IMG/VR virus record: IMGVR_UViG_3300034012_001772
Location: 1 to 51,961 of that record
Strand: one strand, 5' to 3'
DNA from: a virus
DNA length: 51,961 nucleotides
Part shown: piece by piece, positions 11,333 to 18,084 of the stretch
How the letters are laid out: each line of letters starts with the position of its first letter
How positions within the stretch are numbered: the first letter of the stretch is position 1
Notes under the pieces: model-generated
Database searches by the model: none
Seen by the model: only the letters and a program-made list of their open reading frames with translations
What the model was told of the DNA's origin: nothing
Made by a program: the position numbers and the translations under genes

Positions 11333-14019
11333 CAAAGGAGTTCATCGATCTCTTGTTGTAGTGTTGTGGTGTTTTGTGTTTCGTTGCTGAAGTCGCTTTG
11401 CTCCTTGAACTCACTCTGTTCGTTGAAGTGGTCACGGGCTGCGGTGTCGAGGGATGCGGCGACTCTGGCCTTCAGGGTTGCGGCGGGGTCGGGGATGGAC
11501 TGGAGTGCGTCCTTGTGAATCCATACCCGATGCCTGTTGCCATCGTCTACGCGGAGTCTCCCATGGAGGCGATAGCCTTCCATGGTCAGGGTGCTGCGGA
11601 GTTGCTGGATGTGGCATGGCAGAGACTCCTCCTGGATGATGCTGCGCAACTTGTCGAAGCTGATGAGGTCGCTGCCGATGAGCGGGTTATCATTGTCGCT
11701 GATGATCTGACGGACGAGTGCGGTCAGGTCGTTGGCGGAGGATTCGATGAGGTCGTCCATGTATTTAGTTTTGGGGGCCGTGCCGTTGGGGTCGAAGGTC
11801 GGGGAGATAGCGTGGTTGAGGAGGAAGGCGCGGAACCCGCCAGGGTGGTCATTGATGAGCTTGTAGATCGGGGCGAAGTAGGACTCTCCCCCCAAAGTTG
11901 CCACCTCGTTGCGCGTTTGCAGGGGTGACTGGATGACGAAGTAGCGTCTGTTGCTGTCGTCGATGGCCAAGGCATCGTGGGCGTTGGAGAAGAAGATGTA
12001 GTTCGTAATGTTCGGGACACACCTGTTGTCCTGATACTTCTGGGTGATTTCCACCGTCCGATTGGTTATGAGGGGCTTGAGCTTGTCCATGGCCATGTAG
12101 CGGGACTTGCTGTGAACACGCACCTCCTCCACGGCGATGAGTTGATGCCCTTGCGCCCACTCGTTATACGAACTGAAGAGACTGCTGCCATCCATGGCGT
12201 AGACGTTGGATTCGCCAAGGGCTGCGCTCATGATGTGCAGAAGCAGGGTCTTGCCGATGCCTTGGCCCCCGCCGATGAGGGGTGCCCACATGATCTTCTG
12301 CCCTGGGTTCTGGACGTTGTACGCGAACCAGTCGAGTAGGGTGCGCTGATGCTCTGGTTCCGCGATGATGTTGGCGAGATGGCGGGTGAGAGCTTCACCG
12401 CAGACTTGGGCGGTGGATGGGTCGGCGGGGGCGTATGAGGGTTTGTAGCTGTTGATGTAGAGTGAGCCGTTGTTCTCGATGAGGGACATCTTCGGGTGCG
12501 CCGGAGAGTAGATGAAGTCCACCACTGCGGGGATGCGAATCTCATTGGTGGCATAGTCTGTTGGCAGGACACGGGGACGGGAAAGCTGTGCGGGGTCGTC
12601 CACATCCTCGGCTGTCGGCGTGAGTTCTCTGGAGAAGGTGGCGTTGAACGCACGGGCGGAATAGGCAACTCCTTTGTCCTTGTCGTAGAATTTCTCGGTT
12701 GCGGAGATGTAGACGAACGGGGCTACCCAGTCGGGCACGGGGAACTCACCATCGTTCTGGGCGATAGCTTCGGCCCGTTGCGCGGCGTAGTGCTGGGCGC
12801 GGAGTTCCTCACGTTTGGCTTTGAGGTCGCGTTGCAGGGTGGCTTGGGTGATGTCCTCCTTGTGAATCTTCTTGAGTGTGCGGGATAGGTCGTTGAGGGC
12901 CATCGCCTCTTCGGTCTTGCTGCGTTTCGGATGTGCCGCCATTTGGTTGAGCGTAAGCTCAATGAGTTCCTTGGCGGAACGGGGCATCTTTTCCAGGGGG
13001 ATAGGCAGAACGGGGGGCGGGACATATCCGGCTTCCTTGGCCATGTGGAGGACGGATCGAAAGGTTGCTGGGGCGCGGCCTTTGGGGGTGTGGGCGAAGC
13101 TGTCCCACTTTGCGCGTGTCTCTTCCAAGGTGGTGTACTTCTGTCCTTGTGCGCTCCAGTCGTTGAAGAGGTTGAAGGCTTCCTCTTCTTCGGGGGTGTT
13201 GTGGAACTGGTGCTTGAGTCCTGCGGCAACGGCCAGCCATGGGGCATAGTCCATGTCGGGATCGAGATGGGAGAGGGTGCTGGATACCGTGGCGAGGGTG
13301 ATGTCGTCCACAGGGTTGCGCAGGTTGTCGAGTTCATCGGGGTCTGTGTCCTCTGATGCGGGGCGGGATGCGGGTGTGCGGGCATTAGCCCCAGTCTGGC
13401 GTTCTCCTGAGATCATGTCCTCGGTGAAGGGGGAACCGTTTTTGGCTACCAGAATGATTGGGCTGGATTTGGCGGGGTCGTCGTCCAAGAAGCGGGACGG
13501 GCGGTACATTGGCTGAACCATTTTGTCGCTGGAGGGGTCGATGCGCTCCAAGTTGAGCATCTGCTGGAGGGTGTGAACTGCTGCGGGGTAGCGGGTCAGC
13601 GGGATGTCTTGGGCTTCTACCACCAGACGGAGGCGGGGATGCGCTGGGGTGGATGAGGTGGTGTGGTGGAGGCTGTAGTTGAGCTTGGCTAGGGTGGACT
13701 CGACCAAGGGGAGGTTTTCCAGAAGATAAGAGGCGGGGGCGGCATCGTCGATGTCCAATGTGACCAGTGAGCAGGCTACGGCGTGCTGGGTTTGTCTGTC
13801 GCTGACTGGAAGGGCAAATCTGGCAGAGGTATAATAAGGCACCTTCTTGACTGCTTTCTTCTCCTTGTCCCCTAGTTGGGCGTATTGGGCGCGGGTAACT
13901 TCCAAGGGAATCGGGGTTGCGAGGTATTTATCGAAGAACTCACCCCAGTTTTGGGCATCGGCTTGTCGGACTTTCCCATATTGGGTGCCGCAGAAGAAGG
14001 TGTTTGGTGTCGGTTTCAT
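11332..14019 (-). CDS. Primase-helicase (prim-pol-like N-terminus, SF3-like helicase C-terminus)
   Basis: 895 residues from MKPTPNTFF; a longer frame begins upstream without a leader. N-terminal archaeo-eukaryotic primase-like core: SLVTLDIDD (84-92), SLHHTTSS (117-124), PRLRLVVEA (128-136) and PMYRPSRF (170-177). A PriCT-2-like module spans about 240-308 (DMDYAPWLAVAAGLKHQF). The helicase has Walker A GGGQGIGKT (583-591), Walker B LIAVEEV (627-633), a sensor-type YIFFSN (674-679) and DDSNRRYF (687-694), as in DUF5906/NrS-1-like phage proteins. It should unwind and prime phage DNA; the repeat-rich block directly upstream is a plausible origin. Confidence 0.88.
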   Translation of the reverse strand: MKPTPNTFFCGTQYGKVRQADAQNWGEFFDKYLATPIPLEVTRAQYAQLGDKEKKAVKKVPYYTSARFALPVSDRQTQHAVACSLVTLDIDDAAPASYLLENLPLVESTLAKLNYSLHHTTSSTPAHPRLRLVVEAQDIPLTRYPAAVHTLQQMLNLERIDPSSDKMVQPMYRPSRFLDDDPAKSSPIILVAKNGSPFTEDMISGERQTGANARTPASRPASEDTDPDELDNLRNPVDDITLATVSSTLSHLDPDMDYAPWLAVAAGLKHQFHNTPEEEEAFNLFNDWSAQGQKYTTLEETRAKWDSFAHTPKGRAPATFRSVLHMAKEAGYVPPPVLPIPLEKMPRSAKELIELTLNQMAAHPKRSKTEEAMALNDLSRTLKKIHKEDITQATLQRDLKAKREELRAQHYAAQRAEAIAQNDGEFPVPDWVAPFVYISATEKFYDKDKGVAYSARAFNATFSRELTPTAEDVDDPAQLSRPRVLPTDYATNEIRIPAVVDFIYSPAHPKMSLIENNGSLYINSYKPSYAPADPSTAQVCGEALTRHLANIIAEPEHQRTLLDWFAYNVQNPGQKIMWAPLIGGGQGIGKTLLLHIMSAALGESNVYAMDGSSLFSSYNEWAQGHQLIAVEEVRVHSKSRYMAMDKLKPLITNRTVEITQKYQDNRCVPNITNYIFFSNAHDALAIDDSNRRYFVIQSPLQTRNEVATLGGESYFAPIYKLINDHPGGFRAFLLNHAISPTFDPNGTAPKTKYMDDLIESSANDLTALVRQIISDNDNPLIGSDLISFDKLRSIIQEESLPCHIQQLRSTLTMEGYRLHGRLRVDDGNRHRVWIHKDALQSIPDPAATLKARVAASLDTAARDHFNEQSEFKEQSDFSNETQNTTTLQQEIDELL

Positions 14020-14152
14020 GTTAAATGGAGTCACAAAAATACCCCCAGACGGCTCTACACAACCATTTGGGGGCAATTTGCGCTGCTGAAGCTAACTGGA
14101 AAGTGTAGCTCCAGAAGCGAATGTGGGATGAGTTACCACTGGTGCGGGATGC

Positions 14153-14158
14153 GGTCAA
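14153..14158 (-). promoter_or_regulatory. Possible -35 element upstream of primase-helicase
   Basis: TTGACC on the minus strand after an A-run (TGAAAAAAAGCATTGACC), similar in setting to the other leftward promoter candidates, but no good -10 is seen 16-18 nt downstream. Confidence 0.3.
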
Positions 14159-14228
14159 TGCTTTTTTTCAGAGTTTCCATCCAGTGTTGACCTGAAAACA
14201 GCGTTTTGATGCGCTTTGCAGGGGTTTT

Positions 14229-14546
14229 TGTCCCAGTGTCCCAGTCTGTCCCGATGTGAAAAAAGTGCTGGGACAGCCGGAATCCCTTATTCTATAAGCC
14301 CTTCCTCTTCTCTGTCCCAGTGTCCCAGTATATAATATGTGATATGTATGAGAGAATATACAAGAGGTATAGGTGATGTGTATAGAGGAGAGGGTATAGG
14401 TGATGTGTATAGATGAAAAAGGGGGTATGTATAAAATCTGTGTACAGAAAAACTTTTGAAAACACTGGGCGGGACAGGACACTGGGACAGAACTGATTTT
14501 TGTCTGGCCCGATCAGGCGTCTGTCCCAGTGTCCCAGTGTCCCAGT
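14229..14546. repeat. TGTCCCAGT iteron-like repeats
   Basis: Seven exact direct copies in three clusters (14229-14245, 14313-14329, 14522-14546) plus a variant at 14247 and inverted copies (CTGGGACAG 14268-14276, ACTGGGACA 14481-14489). Adjacent copies share their end base, so the period is 8 bp. Confidence 0.8.
14366..14413. repeat. Direct repeat pair in AT-rich stretch
   Basis: GGTATAGGTGATGTGTATAG begins at 14366 and again at 14393, a 27-bp period. It lies between the TGTCCCAGT clusters and could be an initiator-binding pair or unwinding element. Confidence 0.75.
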
Positions 14547-14560
14547 GATTTCTGAAAACT

Positions 14561-14889
14561 TTTCGGAGTCGCTATGCTCCTCGGAATTTCGGAGTCGCCA
14601 TCACTTTCGCCCAGTTCAGTTTGTCCCCAGTTCGATGAATCCGATTGCGTCGATCTGGAACTGCATCCCCAGTTGCTCTGCCAGATACTCAATGAGGTAT
14701 CGGGCGTAGACTGGGAAGTACTCCTGCCCCTGAAAGGTGAATACCTCGGCATCCCGTTGCAGGTTGTACTCAAGGGCAAAGTTTGCCAGTGATTGGCGGG
14801 TGAAGGTCATTTGGGGTTTGTGGAGGGTGATGAAGGTGGAATTGCTCATGTGGATGTGGTGGGTTTGGGTTTCAGAGTCGCCATCACTT
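14561..14889 (-). repeat. Dispersed 16-20 bp element at gene ends
   Basis: TTTCGGAGTCGCCATCACTT (14587-14606) recurs with one mismatch at 14870-14889 and partly at 14561-14576. Two copies lie just after the stop codons of consecutive minus-strand genes. Confidence 0.6.
14616..14849 (-). CDS. Hypothetical phage protein
   Basis: 77 residues starting MSNSTFITLHKPQ at 14849 behind a CA-rich leader. Helical and beta elements (SLANFALEYNLQRDAEVFTF; ARYLIEYLAEQLGMQFQID) give no known motif. A 12-codon mini-frame (14884-14846) bridges the upstream gene's stop and this start by overlaps at both ends. First gene on the far side of the putative origin. Confidence 0.65.
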   Translation of the reverse strand: MSNSTFITLHKPQMTFTRQSLANFALEYNLQRDAEVFTFQGQEYFPVYARYLIEYLAEQLGMQFQIDAIGFIELGTN

Positions 14890-15186
14890 CCGATCAGCAG
14901 CGGTAGCCTTGGCACGGATAGACTGGCACTTGGGACACAGGGATGCCCCATCTGGGAGTTCCCGTCGTTCGGTCTGCCCCCATGGCCCGCCCAACTGTTT
15001 GCCTGAACAACTGGTGATGTAGGACACGCGGAGGATCAGGCCGGATCGCGCACCACGGGAATCGTGGCGTTTGCCGATGTGCCACAGACCTGAGTGCGGC
15101 GACTTGATGAACTTGGTTGCGGGGGATAGGTCTAGCTCGGCACTGCGCCGGACTGTTGCGGGGTCTGGGATGTATGAGGTGTCCAT
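14884..15186 (-). CDS. Hypothetical protein with CxxC motif
   Basis: 100 residues from MDTSYIPDPAT at 15186. Basic, with KFIKSPHSGLWHIGKRHDSR and a C-terminal SLCPKCQS. An earlier Cys (YITSCSGKQLGG) could complete a partial zinc site. The preceding leader is CA-rich. Function unknown. Confidence 0.65.
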   Translation of the reverse strand: MDTSYIPDPATVRRSAELDLSPATKFIKSPHSGLWHIGKRHDSRGARSGLILRVSYITSCSGKQLGGPWGQTERRELPDGASLCPKCQSIRAKATAADRK

Positions 15187-15211
15187 GGGGATGTGATGTG
15201 GGGGGTTGGGG

Positions 15212-15409
15212 TTAGTTGAGGTACCAGTGGGCTTCGCAGTCGTCGCAGTGACCCTGCTCCTCATCTGCCGCACAGTTTGTGCTGCCACACTCTGGGCAAC
15301 GCTCTCCAAGTGCGGCGTGAAGGGCTTTCTGTTTTGCTGCCAGGATTGCTGTGAGTCGGGACTGGTCGTTGTCGAGCAGGGCTTCGATGGTTTTGGGGTC
15401 GATGTTCAT
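15212..15409 (-). CDS. Small zinc-ribbon protein
   Basis: 65 residues. A helical N-terminal half precedes a four-Cys zinc ribbon, CPECGSTNC with a following CDDC near the C-terminus. A small DNA- or protein-binding factor is likely; specific role unknown. Confidence 0.72.
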   Translation of the reverse strand: MNIDPKTIEALLDNDQSRLTAILAAKQKALHAALGERCPECGSTNCAADEEQGHCDDCEAHWYLN

Positions 15410-15430
15410 GTGGATGTGCGTGTGTGGGGG

Positions 15431-15814
15431 TTAATCTTCAGCGTCTGGCTCCTGGTTGATCTCCTCAAGCATGGCACGGGTCACGATGCCCTTCTCGATG
15501 AGGCGGGTGAGGTGGTGGTCGAGGTAGGGGCGCATCTTCTCAAATTGGAGCCACTCCAGGGTGGTCGGCTCCACAACTTCAGACCACTCATCCAACGGGG
15601 GTAGCTTTTTGATGTTCCACTCACACCCAAAGTGCTCCAGGCTGATGATGGGGTAGCGAAGCCCGTGGTTCTCAACGTGCTCGGTGCGGACTTGGAGCAG
15701 CATCCCCTTGGGAATGGTTGCGCCAACGTCACGCCTCTTGCGCCCGTCGTGGTTGGGGTTGGGGATTTCCTTGGTCGTGCGGATGTAGCTGATGGTGATG
15801 TCGTTGGTTTTCAT
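15431..15814 (-). CDS. Hypothetical phage protein
   Basis: 127 residues. A beta-rich N-terminal half (ITISYIRTTKEIPN; MLLQVRTEHVENHGLRYPII) leads to a helical C-terminal half with an acidic end (EEINQEPDAED). The leader is CA-rich (CACACACGCACATC) and shows no SD. No family recognised. Confidence 0.7.
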   Translation of the reverse strand: MKTNDITISYIRTTKEIPNPNHDGRKRRDVGATIPKGMLLQVRTEHVENHGLRYPIISLEHFGCEWNIKKLPPLDEWSEVVEPTTLEWLQFEKMRPYLDHHLTRLIEKGIVTRAMLEEINQEPDAED

Positions 15815-15832
15815 GATGTGCGTGTGTGGGGG

Positions 15833-16045
15833 TTAATCTTCGATCTTGCGCCCAAGGGCGAACTCTAGGGCTTTGCGGTTTCCCGTCAGGACAATCTGGG
15901 GGTTCTGGCTCAGTGCCTGGATTGCGTGCATCACCTTGCGTTGATCCTCGTAGTCCTTGGCGAAGCGTGCCAGTTGGAAGGCAGCAACGTCGGGGTTGGA
16001 GTTGATCAGTTCGCGGGCCTTGTCGATGTCATAGTTTGTGGTCAT
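15833..16045 (-). CDS. Small helical hypothetical protein
   Basis: 70 residues, almost entirely helical (IDKARELINSNPDVAAFQLA; EDQRKVMHAIQALSQNPQ). Leader CACACATCACATCCAC, no SD. Unknown function. Confidence 0.68.
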   Translation of the reverse strand: MTTNYDIDKARELINSNPDVAAFQLARFAKDYEDQRKVMHAIQALSQNPQIVLTGNRKALEFALGRKIED

Positions 16046-16075
16046 GTGGATGTGATGTGTGAGGGGTTTGCCGTG

Positions 16076-17014
16076 CTACTTAGCCCAGCGGGTGACTGTC
16101 CAGCTTTCGCTGACGTAGGGGGCAAAGTCCTTGTCGAACTGGTGGCGGATGATGTAGTCCTCCAGGTCGTTGCGGACATCGGCGGGGATTTCGTCGGTTT
16201 CGTCTTGAAAGCCCCACTGGTGGTAGTTGTCCCCTGGGGGGCAGTCCATGTACTCAGCCATGTCTGAGCGTTGGGCAATGTAGGTTTCGACCCAAGGGTC
16301 AGTGATGTCCCCAGCGTGGATGGAAAACCCCGTGTAATCCGCGTTGTCGTCACGGTTTTCATCCGCAGAGCAAGCGGCTTGGTCGAGTGTGGTTTCCACT
16401 TGGTCGAAGGTGGCGGGGGCAGGGATGGACACTGAACCCAAGCCTTCGGTGTCGAAGTCGTCGGAGACGGACACTTCACAGGTGATGGTTTTGCCGTCGA
16501 AGGAGACTCGACTGGAGCAGATTTCCTTCTTGCACCCGCCCCAGCCAGTGTCGAAAGGCTTGCCGGATGCCAGAGCAGCAACCAGTTCTGCCTTCTTGTC
16601 GTCGTAGAAGTCCGATGCGCCCCACTTGGTGAGGTCGCCACGGGTGAAGGTTTCGGAGAACTGGAACATGGCATCGGCGGGGAGGTTTTCAGACACATCC
16701 GCTTCGACAATAAGTGTCAACTGCCCACGGCAACCCACGATTGGTTTCGCCTGATTGATGTAGAGCAAGCGGAAGTCTTTCGGGGTATCCTTGGCAAAGA
16801 AGTCTCGCACCTTCTGTTCGTAGGCACTGAACGAGAGGTTTGCCAAGCTACCGTCCACAGTGCCATCAGACTCAAACCCCAAGACGCGCAAGATCGCAGG
16901 GTGGACGGGTTTGCTATCTTCTGAGTTTAGATTGGGCTGGATTGGGCAAGCCCAGAGTTTGCGCCCTTTGCGCAGAATGACGACGAGGTTGCGGTATGTG
17001 TTGATGGTTTTCAT
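16076..17014 (-). CDS. Hypothetical early phage protein, 312 residues
   Basis: An acidic soluble protein without signal or membrane segment. Features are a basic N-terminal strand region (NLVVILRKGRKLWACPIQP), a central region with GCKKEICSSRVSF and many Asp/Glu, and a Trp-containing C-terminus. It is the second gene of the unit behind the 17.25-kb promoter, which suggests early expression and possibly a host-takeover role. No family recognised. Confidence 0.75.
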   Translation of the reverse strand: MKTINTYRNLVVILRKGRKLWACPIQPNLNSEDSKPVHPAILRVLGFESDGTVDGSLANLSFSAYEQKVRDFFAKDTPKDFRLLYINQAKPIVGCRGQLTLIVEADVSENLPADAMFQFSETFTRGDLTKWGASDFYDDKKAELVAALASGKPFDTGWGGCKKEICSSRVSFDGKTITCEVSVSDDFDTEGLGSVSIPAPATFDQVETTLDQAACSADENRDDNADYTGFSIHAGDITDPWVETYIAQRSDMAEYMDCPPGDNYHQWGFQDETDEIPADVRNDLEDYIIRHQFDKDFAPYVSESWTVTRWAK

Positions 17015-17047
17015 GATGATGTGATGTGTGAGTTTTGAGGTTGTGGG

Positions 17048-17206
17048 TTAGGGTTTCACTCCGGCAGCAAGCAGGAACTTGGCACGGTCAAACATGGAGT
17101 TTTGTTTCACGCAGAAGTCTGCGATTTTCAGTTTCGCAGTTTCCGTGAATTGGGCCGGGTTTTCGGCCAGAATTTTGGCAAGTTCGATGAAGTGTTTTTT
17201 GCTCAT
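17048..17206 (-). CDS. Small first gene of the leftward early unit
   Basis: 52 residues from MSKKHFIELAKIL at 17206. Helical and basic, with LAENPAQFTETAKLKIADFC, reminiscent of small phage proteins with the F-I-x-L-A-x-x-L pattern. It lies 41 nt after the -10 of the leftward promoter candidate. Function unknown. Confidence 0.65.
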   Translation of the reverse strand: MSKKHFIELAKILAENPAQFTETAKLKIADFCVKQNSMFDRAKFLLAAGVKP

Positions 17207-17246
17207 GTTCGTGTTTGATTTGATGTTGTTGTGGACTGGCAACCCC

Positions 17247-17274
17247 AGTCTACATGGGCTGAGAAGGCAGTCAA
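17247..17274 (-). promoter_or_regulatory. Leftward early promoter candidate
   Basis: On the minus strand TTGACT (17274-17269), 16 nt, TAGACT (17252-17247). The upstream side is strongly A/T-rich (TTGAAAAATAAATTGAAAAT), like an UP element. It would drive the leftward replication arm. Confidence 0.55.
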
Positions 17275-17302
17275 CTTATTTTCAATTTATTTTTCAACCT
17301 TG

Positions 17303-17342
17303 CCATCGTATTGACTTCAGATCGCCCATCGTATTGACTTCA
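17303..17342. repeat. Two 17-bp direct repeats, operator candidate
   Basis: CCATCGTATTGACTTCA occurs at 17303-17319 and again, identical, at 17326-17342 (23-bp period, about two helical turns). It sits between the divergent units, on the upstream side of the leftward promoter, where a regulator could bind. Each copy includes TTGACT, but no matching -10 lies downstream on the plus strand. Confidence 0.7.
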
Positions 17343-17394
17343 AGCTGGATGCCCTCTGCGGGGGCGGGGGCAGACGGGCTGTGCCTGGGGTCGG

Positions 17395-17424
17395 GCGGAG
17401 GCGGAGGCGGAGGCGGAGGCGGAG
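17395..17424. repeat. Five tandem GCGGAG units in a G-rich tract
   Basis: Five exact copies at 17395-17424, within a G-rich stretch from about 17360 to 17500 that contains several G4-G6 runs. On the plus strand it could form a G-quadruplex. A similar tract with opposite strand polarity lies at 20996-21145. Confidence 0.75.
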
Positions 17425-17642
17425 GGGGATGGACGGCGGAGGGGGGATGAGGAGGCGGAGGGGGGATGCGGGAGCTGGGGGAGGGGCGTGGCTGGCGTTG
17501 CGCTACGCGTACCGCGTCCGTGTCGCGGGTCGCGCATCATCCAGAGGGGGCAGAATGGGGGCAGTTTGCCGGGGGAAAATAAATTCGAAAATAAATCAGA
17601 TTGGGCTTGATCAGGGGCGCGGAGTGTGCCACGATCCCAGCG

Positions 17643-17658
17643 GGCCGGAAGTCCGGCC
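17643..17658. promoter_or_regulatory. Short inverted repeat before the rightward unit
   Basis: GGCCGGA and TCCGGCC flank a 2-base spacer, 25 nt upstream of the ATG at 17683. It could be an operator half-site pair or a 5' hairpin; no clear promoter is seen next to it. Confidence 0.4.
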
Positions 17659-17682
17659 AAAACACAAACAAAAATACAGCAC

Positions 17683-17994
17683 ATGAAAAACAAAAAAGGG
17701 CACCTTGAGATCGGCGGGAAATTTTACCCCACAGTAGACCGCACGGTCACTCTGGCAGTTAGTGACGATGGAGAGAACATGACAGAAAAGCGGATATTGA
17801 GCATCGAGGGAGTGACAGGAATGTGCAGTGGGAAGATCGAGGCGGCGATCCAGGCAGAGTATCGGTACCGCTGTGGGTGTGAGCACGACTGCTGCGGGCA
17901 TTGGCAGGAGTCGGTAACGCAGGTGTGGCGGGATTCGGTGGGGCGCGATGGTCAGACGTGGATTTTTGAGGTCAACAAGTACCTCAATATTTAA
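17683..17994 (+). CDS. Hypothetical phage protein with Cys cluster
   Basis: 103 residues from MKNKKGHLEIGGKFYP. It is beta-rich with a cluster YRYRCGCEHDCCGHW (about residues 63-77), suggesting a metal or structural site, and a C-terminal WIFEVNKYLNI. Proteins with this Cys/His cluster occur in other phages with no assigned function. The leader AACACAAACAAAAATACAGC is A/C-rich, without SD. Confidence 0.72.
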   Translation: MKNKKGHLEIGGKFYPTVDRTVTLAVSDDGENMTEKRILSIEGVTGMCSGKIEAAIQAEYRYRCGCEHDCCGHWQESVTQVWRDSVGRDGQTWIFEVNKYLNI

Positions 17995-17997
17995 CTC

Positions 17998-18033
17998 CTC
18001 ATCCCTGCCGTCCTGCGGGACGGTGGCAATGAG
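17998..18033 (+). terminator. Intergenic hairpin
   Basis: CCGTCC and GGACGG pair around TGCG, extended outward by TGCC/GGCA and CTCAT/ATGAG. No T-run follows, so it may be an mRNA-processing or attenuator structure rather than a simple terminator. Confidence 0.45.
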
Positions 18034-18084
18034 GGGTTGAGATCAACCCCCCAGCAAAACACAAACACAAACACAAACACAGAC

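Larger units (their letters stand above)
14020..14615. other. Repeat-rich, AT-rich non-coding block: candidate replication origin
   Basis: No convincing gene. It contains TGTCCCAGT at 14229, 14237, 14313, 14321, 14522, 14530 and 14538 (overlapping, period 8), inverted copies near 14268 and 14481, and an AT-rich stretch (14327-14425) with a 20-bp direct repeat. It lies directly upstream of the primase-helicase gene. Iteron-like repeats flanking an AT-rich stretch beside a replication initiator is the usual layout of a phage origin; function here is inferred. Confidence 0.6.
17207..17682. other. Divergent intergenic control region
   Basis: About 475 bp with no convincing gene between the leftward and rightward arms. 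It holds the leftward promoter candidate (17247-17274), an AT-rich stretch, a pair of 17-bp direct repeats, a G-rich tract with tandem GCGGAG, and near its right end a short inverted repeat (17643-17658) just upstream of the first rightward gene. Confidence 0.7.

Noticed and set aside
14168-14482. 104-residue frame in the repeat block
   Set aside because: Made of Tyr/His/Ile/Thr repeats produced by the direct repeats; better read as a non-coding origin region.
14229-14546. CRISPR array from TGTCCCAGT copies
   Set aside because: Copies are 9 bp, overlapping and irregularly spaced, unlike CRISPR repeats.
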